Shown piece after piece: positions 53,995 through 61,291 of a stretch of DNA of 64,000 bases; the first letter of the stretch is position 1; each line of letters starts with the position of its first letter. The DNA is from Myxacorys chilensis ATA2-1-KO14 (GTDB taxonomy: Bacteria; Cyanobacteriota; Cyanobacteriia; Leptolyngbyales; Leptolyngbyaceae). A model generated the notes under the pieces. The model was given only the letters and a program-made list of their open reading frames with translations. It was not told the origin of the DNA and did not search any database. The stretch covers positions 1 through 64,000 of the forward strand of contig JAHHHP010000025.1 in assembly GCA_019359275.1 (NCBI GenBank). The letters run 5' to 3'. Both the position numbers and the translations under genes were made by a program.

Positions 53995-54222
53995 TCATTC
54001 AGCACTCTCTAACGACTCGTCAGGAATCCATTCGATGATTTCGTTAGGTTGGACTCTGTAGTGTTGGCAGATTTTAGCTAGTACGGAAGAGTTAGGGAGT
54101 CTGTCGGGGTCGCCATACAAATCGTAAGCCGTAGATGCTGCAATTCCGATATCAGCCCTAAAGCGATATCGAGTAATGCCACGCGCATCTAAAAAACTTC
54201 GGATTTTGTTCCTCATAGCCAT
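53995..54222 (-). CDS. XRE-type helix-turn-helix repressor
   Basis: The 75-residue protein (start at 54222, or at the second Met six bases on) has a classic HTH: ITRYRFRADIGIAASTAYDL with recognition helix around SSVLAKICQHYRVQPNEI. It is the size of a Cro/C1-like plasmid or phage regulator. It is read divergently from the long plus-strand operon that starts at 54407. The gap contains palindromes with ACTAGT centres, probable binding sites. It likely switches the operon on and off. Confidence 0.82.
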   Translation of the reverse strand: MAMRNKIRSFLDARGITRYRFRADIGIAASTAYDLYGDPDRLPNSSVLAKICQHYRVQPNEIIEWIPDESLESAE

Positions 54223-54406
54223 CTCCCTACTTTACATTTGTTCTTCACTCCTTAATAATACCGTCTAAAGCTTATTACTGACTAGTTAGCAGTAATTATA
54301 GTGCATCTACTTATACATAACTAATCGGTATTATTTATCAAAACCTATTATTAACTAGTAAGATATACCATAAACATGCGAGGGGAGAGACAACCTCAAG
54401 CTGAAG
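54223..54406. promoter_or_regulatory. divergent promoter/operator region
   Basis: ATTACTG-ACTAGTTAG-CAGTAAT (54274-54296) is a palindrome. A second ACTAGT lies at 54354-54359 in TTAACTAGTAA. TAATAATACCG (54253-54263) is inverted as CGGTATTATTTA (54326-54337). The region is very AT-rich and lies between the HTH repressor and the plus-strand operon, as expected for a lysogeny-like control region. Confidence 0.7.
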
Positions 54407-55273
54407 GTGAAAATCCTTCCCGGTGGGTTCGCTGCTTCTGATGCCCCGCGTAGAAAAAAGACCAATAAAAGACTTCAACGATCGCGCTCAGTTGTGACAG
54501 ACCGAGCCGAGCCGTTGGCATCTAGCACAACGCCCCGTGTACCAATTGCAGATTTAACTATGAGCGACAAAGACTTCCAATCTTCAGACCAAACCAAGCT
54601 CGCAATCGCATTGAGACGGCTTGCACCATACGCTCAGCGCGGCGACATTCACGCATTCTCTAACGAGGTTCGTTCCTATCAAGAGCGATATGGGCATGAC
54701 ATCGCAGATGAGGCAATGCGGCTAACGCTTGCTAGGTTCCCAAGCTTTGCTAAGCGGGCGTTTGAAAGCCTGCCAGAGGAACTGCTAGAGCAAATCAACG
54801 ACCAATCAGGCGACGCGATCGCTGAAGTTGTTGAGAGCGCAGGATTGCTACTTGAGAACCATTTTAGAGTTGGCGACGAAGGCATCGCATTAAGTAGGCA
54901 GGCAGTGAAGGCGATTGCTGAAACGGGATACCCGCTCGTTCTTGAGTTTGGCGAGGGTAACGATTCATTAGAAGGTGTGGGACTAAAACGAAAAGGCGGA
55001 TTTGTTCACCCCTTGAGCGAGAACCTTGACGACGATCACATCAATTCATGGGCGGCAGTTTCGGTTACGATTTCCGGTGCAATGGGTTGGTTAGACGCGG
55101 ATCAAGGCAAGTGTTCCGACTTCTTAAAAGAGCTAGTTTCCCGCGCAGCACCAACGATTGACTTACCAAGACTGATGAGACGGTCACGGTACGACGATCG
55201 CGCACTGCTTAAGCTTTACAACACAGCAAACCGAGGCTTCGAGATTCTAGCTCACGCCTCATCTAATAAGTAG
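54407..55273 (+). CDS. hypothetical protein, first gene of unknown operon
   Basis: The open frame has 288 codons from a GTG; an ATG at 54560 (MSDKDFQSSDQTKLAIALR) gives 237 residues and is a good alternative. The first 50 residues are basic and unlike the rest (DAPRRKKTNKRLQRSRS), so that stretch may be an untranslated leader. The remainder is helical (LTLARFPSFAKRAFESLPEE, VVESAGLLLENHFRVGD) with an acidic middle (LSENLDDDHIN). No transmembrane segment. I do not recognise a family. It is the first gene downstream of the operator region. Confidence 0.6.
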   Translation: MKILPGGFAASDAPRRKKTNKRLQRSRSVVTDRAEPLASSTTPRVPIADLTMSDKDFQSSDQTKLAIALRRLAPYAQRGDIHAFSNEVRSYQERYGHDIADEAMRLTLARFPSFAKRAFESLPEELLEQINDQSGDAIAEVVESAGLLLENHFRVGDEGIALSRQAVKAIAETGYPLVLEFGEGNDSLEGVGLKRKGGFVHPLSENLDDDHINSWAAVSVTISGAMGWLDADQGKCSDFLKELVSRAAPTIDLPRLMRRSRYDDRALLKLYNTANRGFEILAHASSNK

Positions 55274-55339
55274 ACAGTCAAAAGGCGTTGCTTCCCTGGA
55301 AAGAAACACAACGCCTATCACCCCTAAGAGGTTCTTCAA

Positions 55340-55489
55340 ATGATAGCGCTAAAACCCAAACCGCAGACTGCAACGTGTTCTCAATGCCGCTTCTACGATC
55401 GCGGCACTTGCATCACTAAAGCAACGGCTGAGTGGGGAAAAGATTCGAGAGTGCTTCCAACTCGCCCCGCTTGCTTCTTGGCTGAATAA
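55340..55489 (+). CDS. small four-cysteine protein
   Basis: The 49-residue product reads MIALKPKPQTATCSQCRFYD, then RGTCITKATAEWG and RPACFLAE. Cysteines at 13, 16, 24 and 45 (CxxC-x7-C-x20-C) could bind zinc or an iron-sulfur cluster. It lies between two stem-loops (55283-55316 and 55525-55554). The frame and composition are convincing although it is short. Confidence 0.6.
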   Translation: MIALKPKPQTATCSQCRFYDRGTCITKATAEWGKDSRVLPTRPACFLAE

Positions 55490-55575
55490 CGTTCCCTTCC
55501 AATCAAACCGACAACGCAAAACAAACGGCGTTGCCTTTGCAGAGGTAACGCCGTTCAGAATCAGATACTAAACAC

Positions 55576-55869
55576 ATGATGGCACAGCAAACAGCTACGC
55601 GCAAATCGAACAAGCTTACCGATCGCCAATGGGTTCGAGACGGAAAGATCACGGTAATAAGAGAGGGGAAGACGGTTTTCTTCTTCGTTTGGAACGCTGA
55701 GCAATGGCTCCGACTTAGCGAGGCTCACAAATCGCTAGTTCGAGAATTTGGCGCAAACTTCGACGACGTAAAGATTTTTGTTAACGGCGAATGGTGGGGA
55801 CACCACAACCTGAAACCTGTCCCAGAAAGACAACGCAAATTTACAGCACACCAACAGCAAACAAAATGA
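55576..55869 (+). CDS. hypothetical protein
   Basis: The 97-residue product is basic, with a beta-rich centre: GKITVIREGKTVFFFVWNAEQW near residues 23-44, then DDVKIFVNGEWWGHH. It has no membrane helix and ends in a Gln-rich tail. Its last codons overlap the next gene (ATGA), so they are coupled. Family unknown. Confidence 0.65.
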   Translation: MMAQQTATRKSNKLTDRQWVRDGKITVIREGKTVFFFVWNAEQWLRLSEAHKSLVREFGANFDDVKIFVNGEWWGHHNLKPVPERQRKFTAHQQQTK

Positions 55870-56165
55870 CGGCTCAACTTTCTCGATTCACACTCGTCGA
55901 TCGCGATGGATATCTTTTCACTTATCGCGACTCGGTTTCTGGTCTGTTCTTCTCGATTTTCTTCATGATCAGTTTCTACAACGCCTGGATTCTTCAATCC
56001 CCGACCGACGACCAAACTTTCTTGGATCATTTCCAAATTCGCATTGATGAGCATCGCGACTGGGAAGCGATCGCGGCGAAACGAATCGACGACTATCTAG
56101 CCAGCCTTCCACCTTCCAAAGTTGAACAACAAGCCTTTTCCTTTTCCGACTTAACGACCTCTTGA
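55866..56165 (+). CDS. hypothetical protein with one hydrophobic segment
   Basis: From the ATG at 55866, overlapping the previous stop, the product is 99 residues (MTAQLSRFTLVDRDGYLF...). GLFFSIFFMISFYNAWIL near 28-45 is a probable membrane helix, followed by an acidic helical part. A longer frame from 55791 overlaps the previous gene and is not used. Family unknown. Confidence 0.65.
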   Translation: MTAQLSRFTLVDRDGYLFTYRDSVSGLFFSIFFMISFYNAWILQSPTDDQTFLDHFQIRIDEHRDWEAIAAKRIDDYLASLPPSKVEQQAFSFSDLTTS

Positions 56166-56319
56166 GGGGAAGACGGTTGCGCATTCGTCGAGGTCAACTC
56201 ATAAGTAGTGCAGCACTTTCAAATCCTTGCTCTATACACTTTTCAACCAATTTTGAGGGCTTTTGTGCAGCACCCTAAAGTGAAGACCAATTCTCAAACA
56301 CTTACCAGGAATAACAACC
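56166..56319. repeat. intergenic gap with GTGCAGCAC repeats
   Basis: GTGCAGCAC occurs at 56208-56216 and 56265-56273; because it is nearly self-complementary, the copies can pair. GACCTC (56156-56161) and GAGGTC (56190-56195) form another stem. No gene is seen. Confidence 0.45.
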
Positions 56320-56577
56320 ATGACTCACCTTGACCTAGAGCCTAAATCTTCTCGCATGGAACTAGACCTAGACTATCAGACCAATTACGACCGGCACAGA
56401 GCATTGCAAGCCCAACACAGATGGACACGTCGCCTGACCTCACTTACAGGATTAACGGGCACGATCGCGCTAATTCGGTTAATCCTTTGGCTCATCGTTG
56501 TTCCCTTGCCCTACCCGATGTCAACCGAGACAAGCGGCGCTCGTCCGCCCGCGCAAACTCAGTCACGCGACTTCTAA
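56320..56577 (+). CDS. small single-span membrane protein
   Basis: The 85-residue product has a charged N-terminal half (DLDYQTNYDRHRALQAQHRW) and one membrane helix, LTGTIALIRLILWLIVVPLP, at about 45-65. The tail is Ser/Pro-rich. The layout is of a type II single-pass protein. It is part of a run of small membrane proteins and is followed by a G/C-rich stem-loop (56588-56624). Family unknown. Confidence 0.6.
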   Translation: MTHLDLEPKSSRMELDLDYQTNYDRHRALQAQHRWTRRLTSLTGLTGTIALIRLILWLIVVPLPYPMSTETSGARPPAQTQSRDF

Positions 56578-56587
56578 ACCCATTCAA

Positions 56588-56624
56588 AAGCCCCCTGCAC
56601 TCTGCCAAGAACACTAGGGGGCTT
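56588..56624 (+). other. intergenic stem-loop
   Basis: AAGCCCCCT (56588-56596) pairs perfectly with AGGGGGCTT (56616-56624) across a 19-base loop. No T-run follows, so it is not a simple terminator. It is one of several stems in the gaps of this operon. Confidence 0.65.
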
Positions 56625-56669
56625 GCATCCTGCAAACAACCATCAAAGCATTTGAGGACTTACCTAATT

Positions 56670-56843
56670 ATGGCTACATTGACCCGTAAATCAATCGATT
56701 CTCTACTTTCCGGTTCCGCTCTAAGTCTTGGAGGAAAAGCAGGCGCGTACACCTTGAGTAATCGCTTCGCTCAGAGGGTTGTGTTTCGAGCAACGACGCT
56801 TCCAGAAATCAGAGCAAGAATCACTACTCTTTTGGGGAAGTAA
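56670..56843 (+). CDS. small hydrophobic/amphipathic basic protein
   Basis: The 57-residue product reads MATLTRKSIDSLLSGSALSL, then GGKAGAYTLSNRF and ends IRARITTLLGK. It is basic with weakly hydrophobic helices and could be a small structural protein. The longer frame from 56421 is a shadow. The next gene begins three bases after its stop. Family unknown. Confidence 0.55.
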   Translation: MATLTRKSIDSLLSGSALSLGGKAGAYTLSNRFAQRVVFRATTLPEIRARITTLLGK

Positions 56844-56845
56844 CT

Positions 56846-56992
56846 ATGAACAATCACCGCGACGACGGCACGTTCATTAGTGGCTTCTTTATGTGCTCCT
56901 TAGTCCTGCTAAGTGGCTATTGCGGTTACTGGCTACGAGACAACGGTTTCAAGCTCAACATTCAAATGCCAAAAGTGGAGCAACGACGATGA
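56846..56992 (+). CDS. small single-span membrane protein
   Basis: The 48-residue product has membrane helix FISGFFMCSLVLLSGYCGYWL at about 10-30 and a basic tail ending PKVEQRR. It overlaps the next gene by ATGA. It was read directly and is too short for ordinary calling, but its membrane segment and coupling support it. Confidence 0.6.
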   Translation: MNNHRDDGTFISGFFMCSLVLLSGYCGYWLRDNGFKLNIQMPKVEQRR

Positions 56993-57159
56993 AAGACTTT
57001 ATTGGATGGGCGTTGATTGCGATCGCGGTTGTGATTATTGCTCCAAAGGTTCCACTGGCGATTGAACTGATTTCAACTCGCCTGAATCAAGACTTTGGGC
57101 GAATACCTCAAGATATGCCCCCGGTTCGCAATCCGAATCAGCAACGACCTCAACCGTAA
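56989..57159 (+). CDS. small single-span membrane protein
   Basis: From the ATG at 56989 the product is 56 residues: MKDFIGWALIAIAVVIIAPK forms the membrane span and DMPPVRNPNQQRPQP a Pro/Gln-rich soluble tail. The start overlaps the stop of the 48-residue gene. It resembles small holin-like or pilus-accessory proteins in layout only. Family unknown. Confidence 0.6.
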   Translation: MKDFIGWALIAIAVVIIAPKVPLAIELISTRLNQDFGRIPQDMPPVRNPNQQRPQP

Positions 57160-57164
57160 TTTGA

Positions 57165-57186
57165 CAGCCCAATTCTATTTGGGCTG
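57165..57186 (+). other. intergenic stem-loop
   Basis: CAGCCCAA (57165-57172) pairs with TTGGGCTG (57179-57186) across six bases. No T-run follows. It separates the 56-residue gene from the next one. Confidence 0.6.
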
Positions 57187-57217
57187 CTCCCTATCAAAAG
57201 TGAGGAGATTTAAGGCT

Positions 57218-57382
57218 ATGACAAGTTCTGGACAACAAAAAGCACTTTTGAGCATTGCCGCCCGTCTGAATCTGACCTACACAGAGCTTATGGATTTCTT
57301 GGACGATCTGACACCAGATGAAGTGATTGCTTTGCACTCATCTTTAAGTGGTCAGCTATACGCCGTCGCTAAGGAGTTGTGA
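57218..57382 (+). CDS. small helical protein
   Basis: From the ATG at 57218 the product is 54 residues: MTSSGQQKALLSIAARLNL then YTELMDFLDDLTPDEVIALH. It is an acidic helical protein without a membrane segment. The ribosome site GAGGAG lies upstream. Its stop overlaps the next start (TGATG). Family unknown. Confidence 0.6.
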   Translation: MTSSGQQKALLSIAARLNLTYTELMDFLDDLTPDEVIALHSSLSGQLYAVAKEL

Positions 57383-57774
57383 TGAAGCAAAGCAAAGTAG
57401 CAATGATCTGCACTGGCTTTTGTGGGTTGAGTTGCCTTGCTTCGTTGGCTGTTTATGCCACGGGCAATCTACAGGCGAAACAGGCCTCAACTCAAGAGAA
57501 TGCCAGATTTCAGCAAGAGCAATCCGCTAGGGTTCGCGCTCTTGAGGTTGTCGCTAAGGACTACCAGAGAAAAGGTTGCTGGATTATGCAAGGCGACTTT
57601 TTCATCGGGCGCGTAGTTCCACCAAACTCTAAGGGCGGCTATCCTCCAACGTCCTGCATTAGGAGCGAGGATCATCGCCTCTACAGCTACATCTCAAAGG
57701 ACAAGGGTGCTTTGCAGATGCAATCAGTGTTTACCCTGCAAGAGCTACAAAACCAATTATCAAGGATGCAGTAA
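57382..57774 (+). CDS. secreted or membrane-anchored hypothetical protein
   Basis: The 130-residue product starts at the ATG at 57382 and has a hydrophobic N-terminus, AMICTGFCGLSCLASLAVYA (about 7-26), then a helix rich in Gln and Ala. A soluble domain follows with GCWIMQGDFFIGRVVPPNS, beta-rich, about 65-100. It is likely periplasmic or membrane-anchored. Its stop overlaps the next start by one base (TAATG). Family unknown. Confidence 0.65.
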   Translation: MKQSKVAMICTGFCGLSCLASLAVYATGNLQAKQASTQENARFQQEQSARVRALEVVAKDYQRKGCWIMQGDFFIGRVVPPNSKGGYPPTSCIRSEDHRLYSYISKDKGALQMQSVFTLQELQNQLSRMQ

Positions 57775-58547
57775 TGAGAAGACCTTCTAAGCATGACTCC
57801 AACGAAGAAACGCAGAACTCGGAACCATCAACAAAGACCAGAAACAAGCCGAAAGTAATGAACGGAATACTTAGGTTTGTTTCGGTCATTTTCAACATTC
57901 TCAAGGGATTGATCGAAATCCTAGCGTCCATCTTCAAGAACGTGATCGCGTTGATTGTCTTCCTGTTCAAGTACCTGATCGAAATTCTGGCGAACCCATC
58001 GTTACCTTCTGTGATCGCGATCGCGTTCTTTATCTTTGTCTCTAGCGTTGCTGCCTATCAATGGGGCCAGATTGGAGTTTGGATCGGAGCGCTGTTAAAT
58101 CTAACGGGTGTGGGCGGAATTGCAGCCGCGACGGTTGGCGTATTGGTTGGGCTAGGAATCAACATCTATCAACTCGCGCCCGAACTTTGGAAGATTCGGC
58201 GGGATATGGCAAAAGCCTACACGGACCTGAATATCGATCCTGACTCAGACCTTGAGAACTCCAACAGTCCGTCTGATAGGTTGGCTCACTGGTTAACGTA
58301 TGACCACGGCACGCTGAAGGGCTTACGTCGAACCTCCTACTTGGTAGAGACAGGGTTGATCGTTGCCTACTGCGCCATCCCTGGCGGAATGGAAGTTATG
58401 GCGATCGTTATCTCTGCTGTGTCTTTAGCAGGGATCGAACTCGGTCTTAAAGGTGTGGGCGCGACAACTAATCTCGCTAACGCCGTCAACCAGAAAATGA
58501 GCGAACAAGAAGCCAACGACCCTGACAAGGGGACTTACGGTTTCTAA
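57774..58547 (+). CDS. multi-span membrane protein
   Basis: The 257-residue product has hydrophobic segments at about 28-45, 55-70, 80-100, 102-135 and 195-225, with a charged loop at about 140-185 that includes ELWKIRRDMAKAYTDLNI. It has glycine-rich spans (NLTGVGGIAAATVGVLVGLG) like channel or pilus-base proteins. The next gene is a P-loop ATPase with two N-terminal spans, so the two may form one membrane complex. Family unknown. Confidence 0.65.
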   Translation: MRRPSKHDSNEETQNSEPSTKTRNKPKVMNGILRFVSVIFNILKGLIEILASIFKNVIALIVFLFKYLIEILANPSLPSVIAIAFFIFVSSVAAYQWGQIGVWIGALLNLTGVGGIAAATVGVLVGLGINIYQLAPELWKIRRDMAKAYTDLNIDPDSDLENSNSPSDRLAHWLTYDHGTLKGLRRTSYLVETGLIVAYCAIPGGMEVMAIVISAVSLAGIELGLKGVGATTNLANAVNQKMSEQEANDPDKGTYGF

Positions 58548-58552
58548 CTAAA

Positions 58553-58591
58553 AGCGATCGCAGTCTATCCGGCTAGATGCCTGCGATCGCT
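58553..58591 (+). other. intergenic stem-loop built on HIP1
   Basis: AGCGATCGCAG (58553-58563) pairs exactly with CTGCGATCGCT (58581-58591) across 17 bases. Both arms contain HIP1. It lies just before the ATPase gene. Confidence 0.65.
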
Positions 58592-58619
58592 CTGTCCCAT
58601 TACACGCCAGGACATTTCT

Positions 58620-60488
58620 ATGCTACCCGTTATTGAAAACATCCCCTTGCAGGCTCTCAAGTCTCAGCCATTCGCTGCACTATTCAAGGCAGGATTGCAA
58701 AACAGAAGTATTAAAACTTTTAACGATCGTCTCGCTTACTTATCTGACCTGTCTCAAGGATTGGCAAGAGTTGAGGAACTGTTGGAGAAGAACTTTGATA
58801 CTCACGCGGGAATGACGATCGGTAGTGTCCTTGCTACTGCGATCACCGTTAGTGTTGGCTTTACGATCAACCCTTGGCTAATTCCCGTCGCTGCCGTTTC
58901 TGTCCTATCTGCCGCAGCAGTGGGCGGTTCTACTGTTATTTATTCAAACGATTACAAGCCGATACACGATCAACTGAAGAGAGTTAAAGCTTTGCTCGAC
59001 GGTCGGACGTTAGAGGATTGGGCTGCATTGTGGGAAGTGTCAGGCAGTGACGAACTTTTTCTAAGTTCTATTGATGCTGGACAATTCAAGATACAGGACG
59101 GAGCCAGCGCGTCAGTTAAGGCGATGATCGATCGCATTGGGCATCACTTAGGGGTTCACCCTAGCTTGGTAGCTGAGCAGGCGAAACAGGTAAGAGAACA
59201 AATCACTAGAACCGCTCTGCCTGCAAGACCCGCTCACATTCCAGATGACGCACCCCGATTTGTTCCAAGCAATCAACTTATCGGTGAACAAACAAGACTA
59301 TGCGCGATCGAGGTTTCAGCCATCCAACCTGGCACTCATCCAAAATACGACTTGTCTAATGTTGCCGCGCCAATCACGACTAAGGAGCAATTGATCGCAA
59401 GGTTGAGGGAAGAATGCCCACTACTTCTGAAGCTGATCAAGTCTCCACCTATTCGAGCGGTCGGAGCGCAGCGGACGGGCAAAACCACCTTCGTTAAAAA
59501 GTTGGTTCTACTGCGATCGCTCATTCTTCCAAATCATCAAGTGATCGCATCGACGCCACACAATGAGCCTGACAACTCTTACCCAAGAGTTTTTAAGGTA
59601 GTGGGGTTCAAGGATGGTAAGCGTGATTATTCATCTATCTCTCGTGAATGGTTCGCGATGGCTCAAAGAATCGAGAACTGTGAACAGAACTCGATTACAA
59701 ACATCTGGGACGAGTTCGGCTTGATGAACAAAGTATTAGAGGAAGAGGATTTAACATCGGTTCTGACTTCAACCTTGAGAGAAGCTTCCAAGCATGGCGA
59801 GCGCCCGATCTATGTTGTTCATGGTGAGACTGCTGCATTCCTGCCCGGATCAAAGGGACTTGTCACAGTCCTTCTGAGTTCAACCGTCAGAGTCGAAACT
59901 GTGGGCGAGCTTGTCGCGGGTAGTGACGGTCTAGACGAGATGAAACCTACAGGACGTTTTACTGTTGGATGGCTTGACGGTACGACGGAGAAAGGGCAGA
60001 TTCCAGAATGGTTAAAAGAGGAACTACTACTCGCCCTCATTCCTGATACCGCTTACCCACAGCAACAGCAAGAACCGGCAACAGTTGAGCCGCCGCAAAC
60101 GACGCCAACCGCTCAACCTGTAGAACCTCAACAGCCTCACATCGCTTCTACGCCTGACGATCTAGAGAAGATGTTTAACTCATCGCCCGACGAAGTTGAA
60201 GAGGTAGGAAGTGAGTCTGAAGCATCACTACTGGCAAGGCTAAAAACTGCTTTTCCCAAGTGGGACGGGTCAACGATCGACACTGCCTTAAAGGTTCTGA
60301 ACTATATCGGGCGGCGAGCAAACGCCAAATCAAACGATATCAAATCAGCTAACAAGATCCTAAAGGGGAGGGACATCAAAACGACTAGAGATCTCCTTAC
60401 TCGCCTCGTTGGGAAAGGTTTTGTTGACCAAGACGGTGACTCTTACACCCTGACTTCTCAGCTTTCAGATGATGATTTCACCCTGTAA
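58620..60488 (+). CDS. P-loop ATPase with N-terminal membrane spans and winged-helix end
   Basis: The product has 622 residues. Two hydrophobic segments lie at about 66-82 and 84-107, a coiled region at about 110-210, and the Walker A loop GAQRTGKT at residues 282-289. Walker B is NIWDEFG at 361-367, and STLREASKHGERPIYVVHG resembles a sensor region. After a Gln/Pro linker (about 475-525) a winged-helix-like domain follows, ALKVLNYIGRRANAKSNDI to GKGFVDQDGDSYTL. The layout recalls DNA-pumping or morphogenesis ATPases (FtsK/HerA, Zot or VirD4-like), but no specific family is recognised. It is the likely engine of the operon. Confidence 0.7.
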   Translation: MLPVIENIPLQALKSQPFAALFKAGLQNRSIKTFNDRLAYLSDLSQGLARVEELLEKNFDTHAGMTIGSVLATAITVSVGFTINPWLIPVAAVSVLSAAAVGGSTVIYSNDYKPIHDQLKRVKALLDGRTLEDWAALWEVSGSDELFLSSIDAGQFKIQDGASASVKAMIDRIGHHLGVHPSLVAEQAKQVREQITRTALPARPAHIPDDAPRFVPSNQLIGEQTRLCAIEVSAIQPGTHPKYDLSNVAAPITTKEQLIARLREECPLLLKLIKSPPIRAVGAQRTGKTTFVKKLVLLRSLILPNHQVIASTPHNEPDNSYPRVFKVVGFKDGKRDYSSISREWFAMAQRIENCEQNSITNIWDEFGLMNKVLEEEDLTSVLTSTLREASKHGERPIYVVHGETAAFLPGSKGLVTVLLSSTVRVETVGELVAGSDGLDEMKPTGRFTVGWLDGTTEKGQIPEWLKEELLLALIPDTAYPQQQQEPATVEPPQTTPTAQPVEPQQPHIASTPDDLEKMFNSSPDEVEEVGSESEASLLARLKTAFPKWDGSTIDTALKVLNYIGRRANAKSNDIKSANKILKGRDIKTTRDLLTRLVGKGFVDQDGDSYTLTSQLSDDDFTL

Positions 60489-60494
60489 TCTACT

Positions 60495-60872
60495 ATGAAC
60501 CTTCAAGACGTTCTCGCTTCCATTCCTACTGACAAGCCTTACCGGATTAAGCAGCCGCGCCTATGGTCACTCGTTCATCTTCTCGTAAGTGAAAGCGATC
60601 GCGAGAAGATGAGCGCTCTAGATTTGGTTGGCATCAGTGGGCAGTACCTTCTAGGTTTTAACTTTCCTCCAAGGGTTGGCGAGTATTTCCCTTACGAGAA
60701 TCACATCTGGCAAATTATTGCTGATCCGGTGCAGTTCCCCACTCGATACCGCTCTCGTACTGTCAAGAAATCACCTTTGATATTCGCTCAATATATTGAG
60801 AGCCACACGGACGAAACGCAAATGTTAGGGCAATTGTTAAAGCTTTCGGCTAATAGCAACTGCCCATCCTAG
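60495..60872 (+). CDS. hypothetical protein
   Basis: The 125-residue product has YRIKQPRLWSLVHLLVSESDREK near 18-40, FNFPPRVGEYFPYENHIW near 55-72 and SRTVKKSPLIFAQYI. It looks like a soluble alpha/beta protein. It starts seven bases after the ATPase stop and its own TAG stop lies inside the first ATCCTAGGAT repeat, so coding and partition-site functions overlap. Family unknown. Confidence 0.6.
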   Translation: MNLQDVLASIPTDKPYRIKQPRLWSLVHLLVSESDREKMSALDLVGISGQYLLGFNFPPRVGEYFPYENHIWQIIADPVQFPTRYRSRTVKKSPLIFAQYIESHTDETQMLGQLLKLSANSNCPS

Positions 60873-61028
60873 GATTTGGAACGGGATAGGAATAAAATCC
60901 TAGGATGCGTAAGACAAATCCTAGGATTTATCCTAGGATTTTGTAAAATTGTCTGAGATGGCTATCCTATAAACGTCTCAAGCATCCTACAGAGCCATCC
61001 CATCCTAGGATTACAGCGTTCTATCCTA
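60866..61028. repeat. parC-like centromere: ATCCTAGGAT iterons
   Basis: The palindrome ATCCTAGGAT occurs five times: 60866-60875, 60897-60906, 60918-60927, 60930-60939 and 61002-61011. Half-sites (ATCCTA) lie at 60964-60969, 60984-60989 and 61023-61028. The array lies upstream of a ParM-type actin gene, which is where type II plasmid partition systems place parC. Confidence 0.8.
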
Positions 61029-61124
61029 CGAGCGTCCTAAGCAATCTCAGAATTAGCAATCACCACGAACACTTTTAGTTGATGTTAAAAAATACCTGAG
61101 TTTTTCTACAGGATGCTAACAGCA

Positions 61125-61249
61125 ATTAGTGGTGTCTTTTGGCGCTGAAAATGGTGTTTCAGTCAAAGATAAGCGTAATTAAGCGATATCGAAACGAAAC
61201 ACACACGTTATGACAGCGACATCGAAACGATACATAAAAGACCACTAAT
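61125..61249. promoter_or_regulatory. inverted repeat and ATCGAAACGA boxes upstream of parM
   Basis: ATTAGTGGTGTCTTTT (61125-61140) pairs with AAAAGACCACTAAT (61236-61249) apart from one bulged base. Between the arms lie two copies of ATCGAAACGA (about 61187 and 61221). The region should contain the parM promoter and might be a second protein-binding site. Confidence 0.6.
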
Positions 61250-61291
61250 CGACATCTTTTCCTCACCGTTTGAAATAAAGGACAAAGCGCA

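Noticed and set aside
53834..54061. Plus-strand 75-codon ORF
   Set aside because: It is the shadow of the coupled minus-strand 47-codon gene and HTH gene, which have better composition and start context.
54407..60872. Filamentous phage genome
   Set aside because: The small membrane proteins and ATPase are suggestive, but no recognisable major coat protein, secretin or rolling-circle initiator is present, and the replication and partition genes are plasmid-like.
60866..61028. CRISPR array
   Set aside because: The repeat is a 10-base palindrome with irregular spacing of 11 to 62 bases and no cas genes; a partition site fits better.
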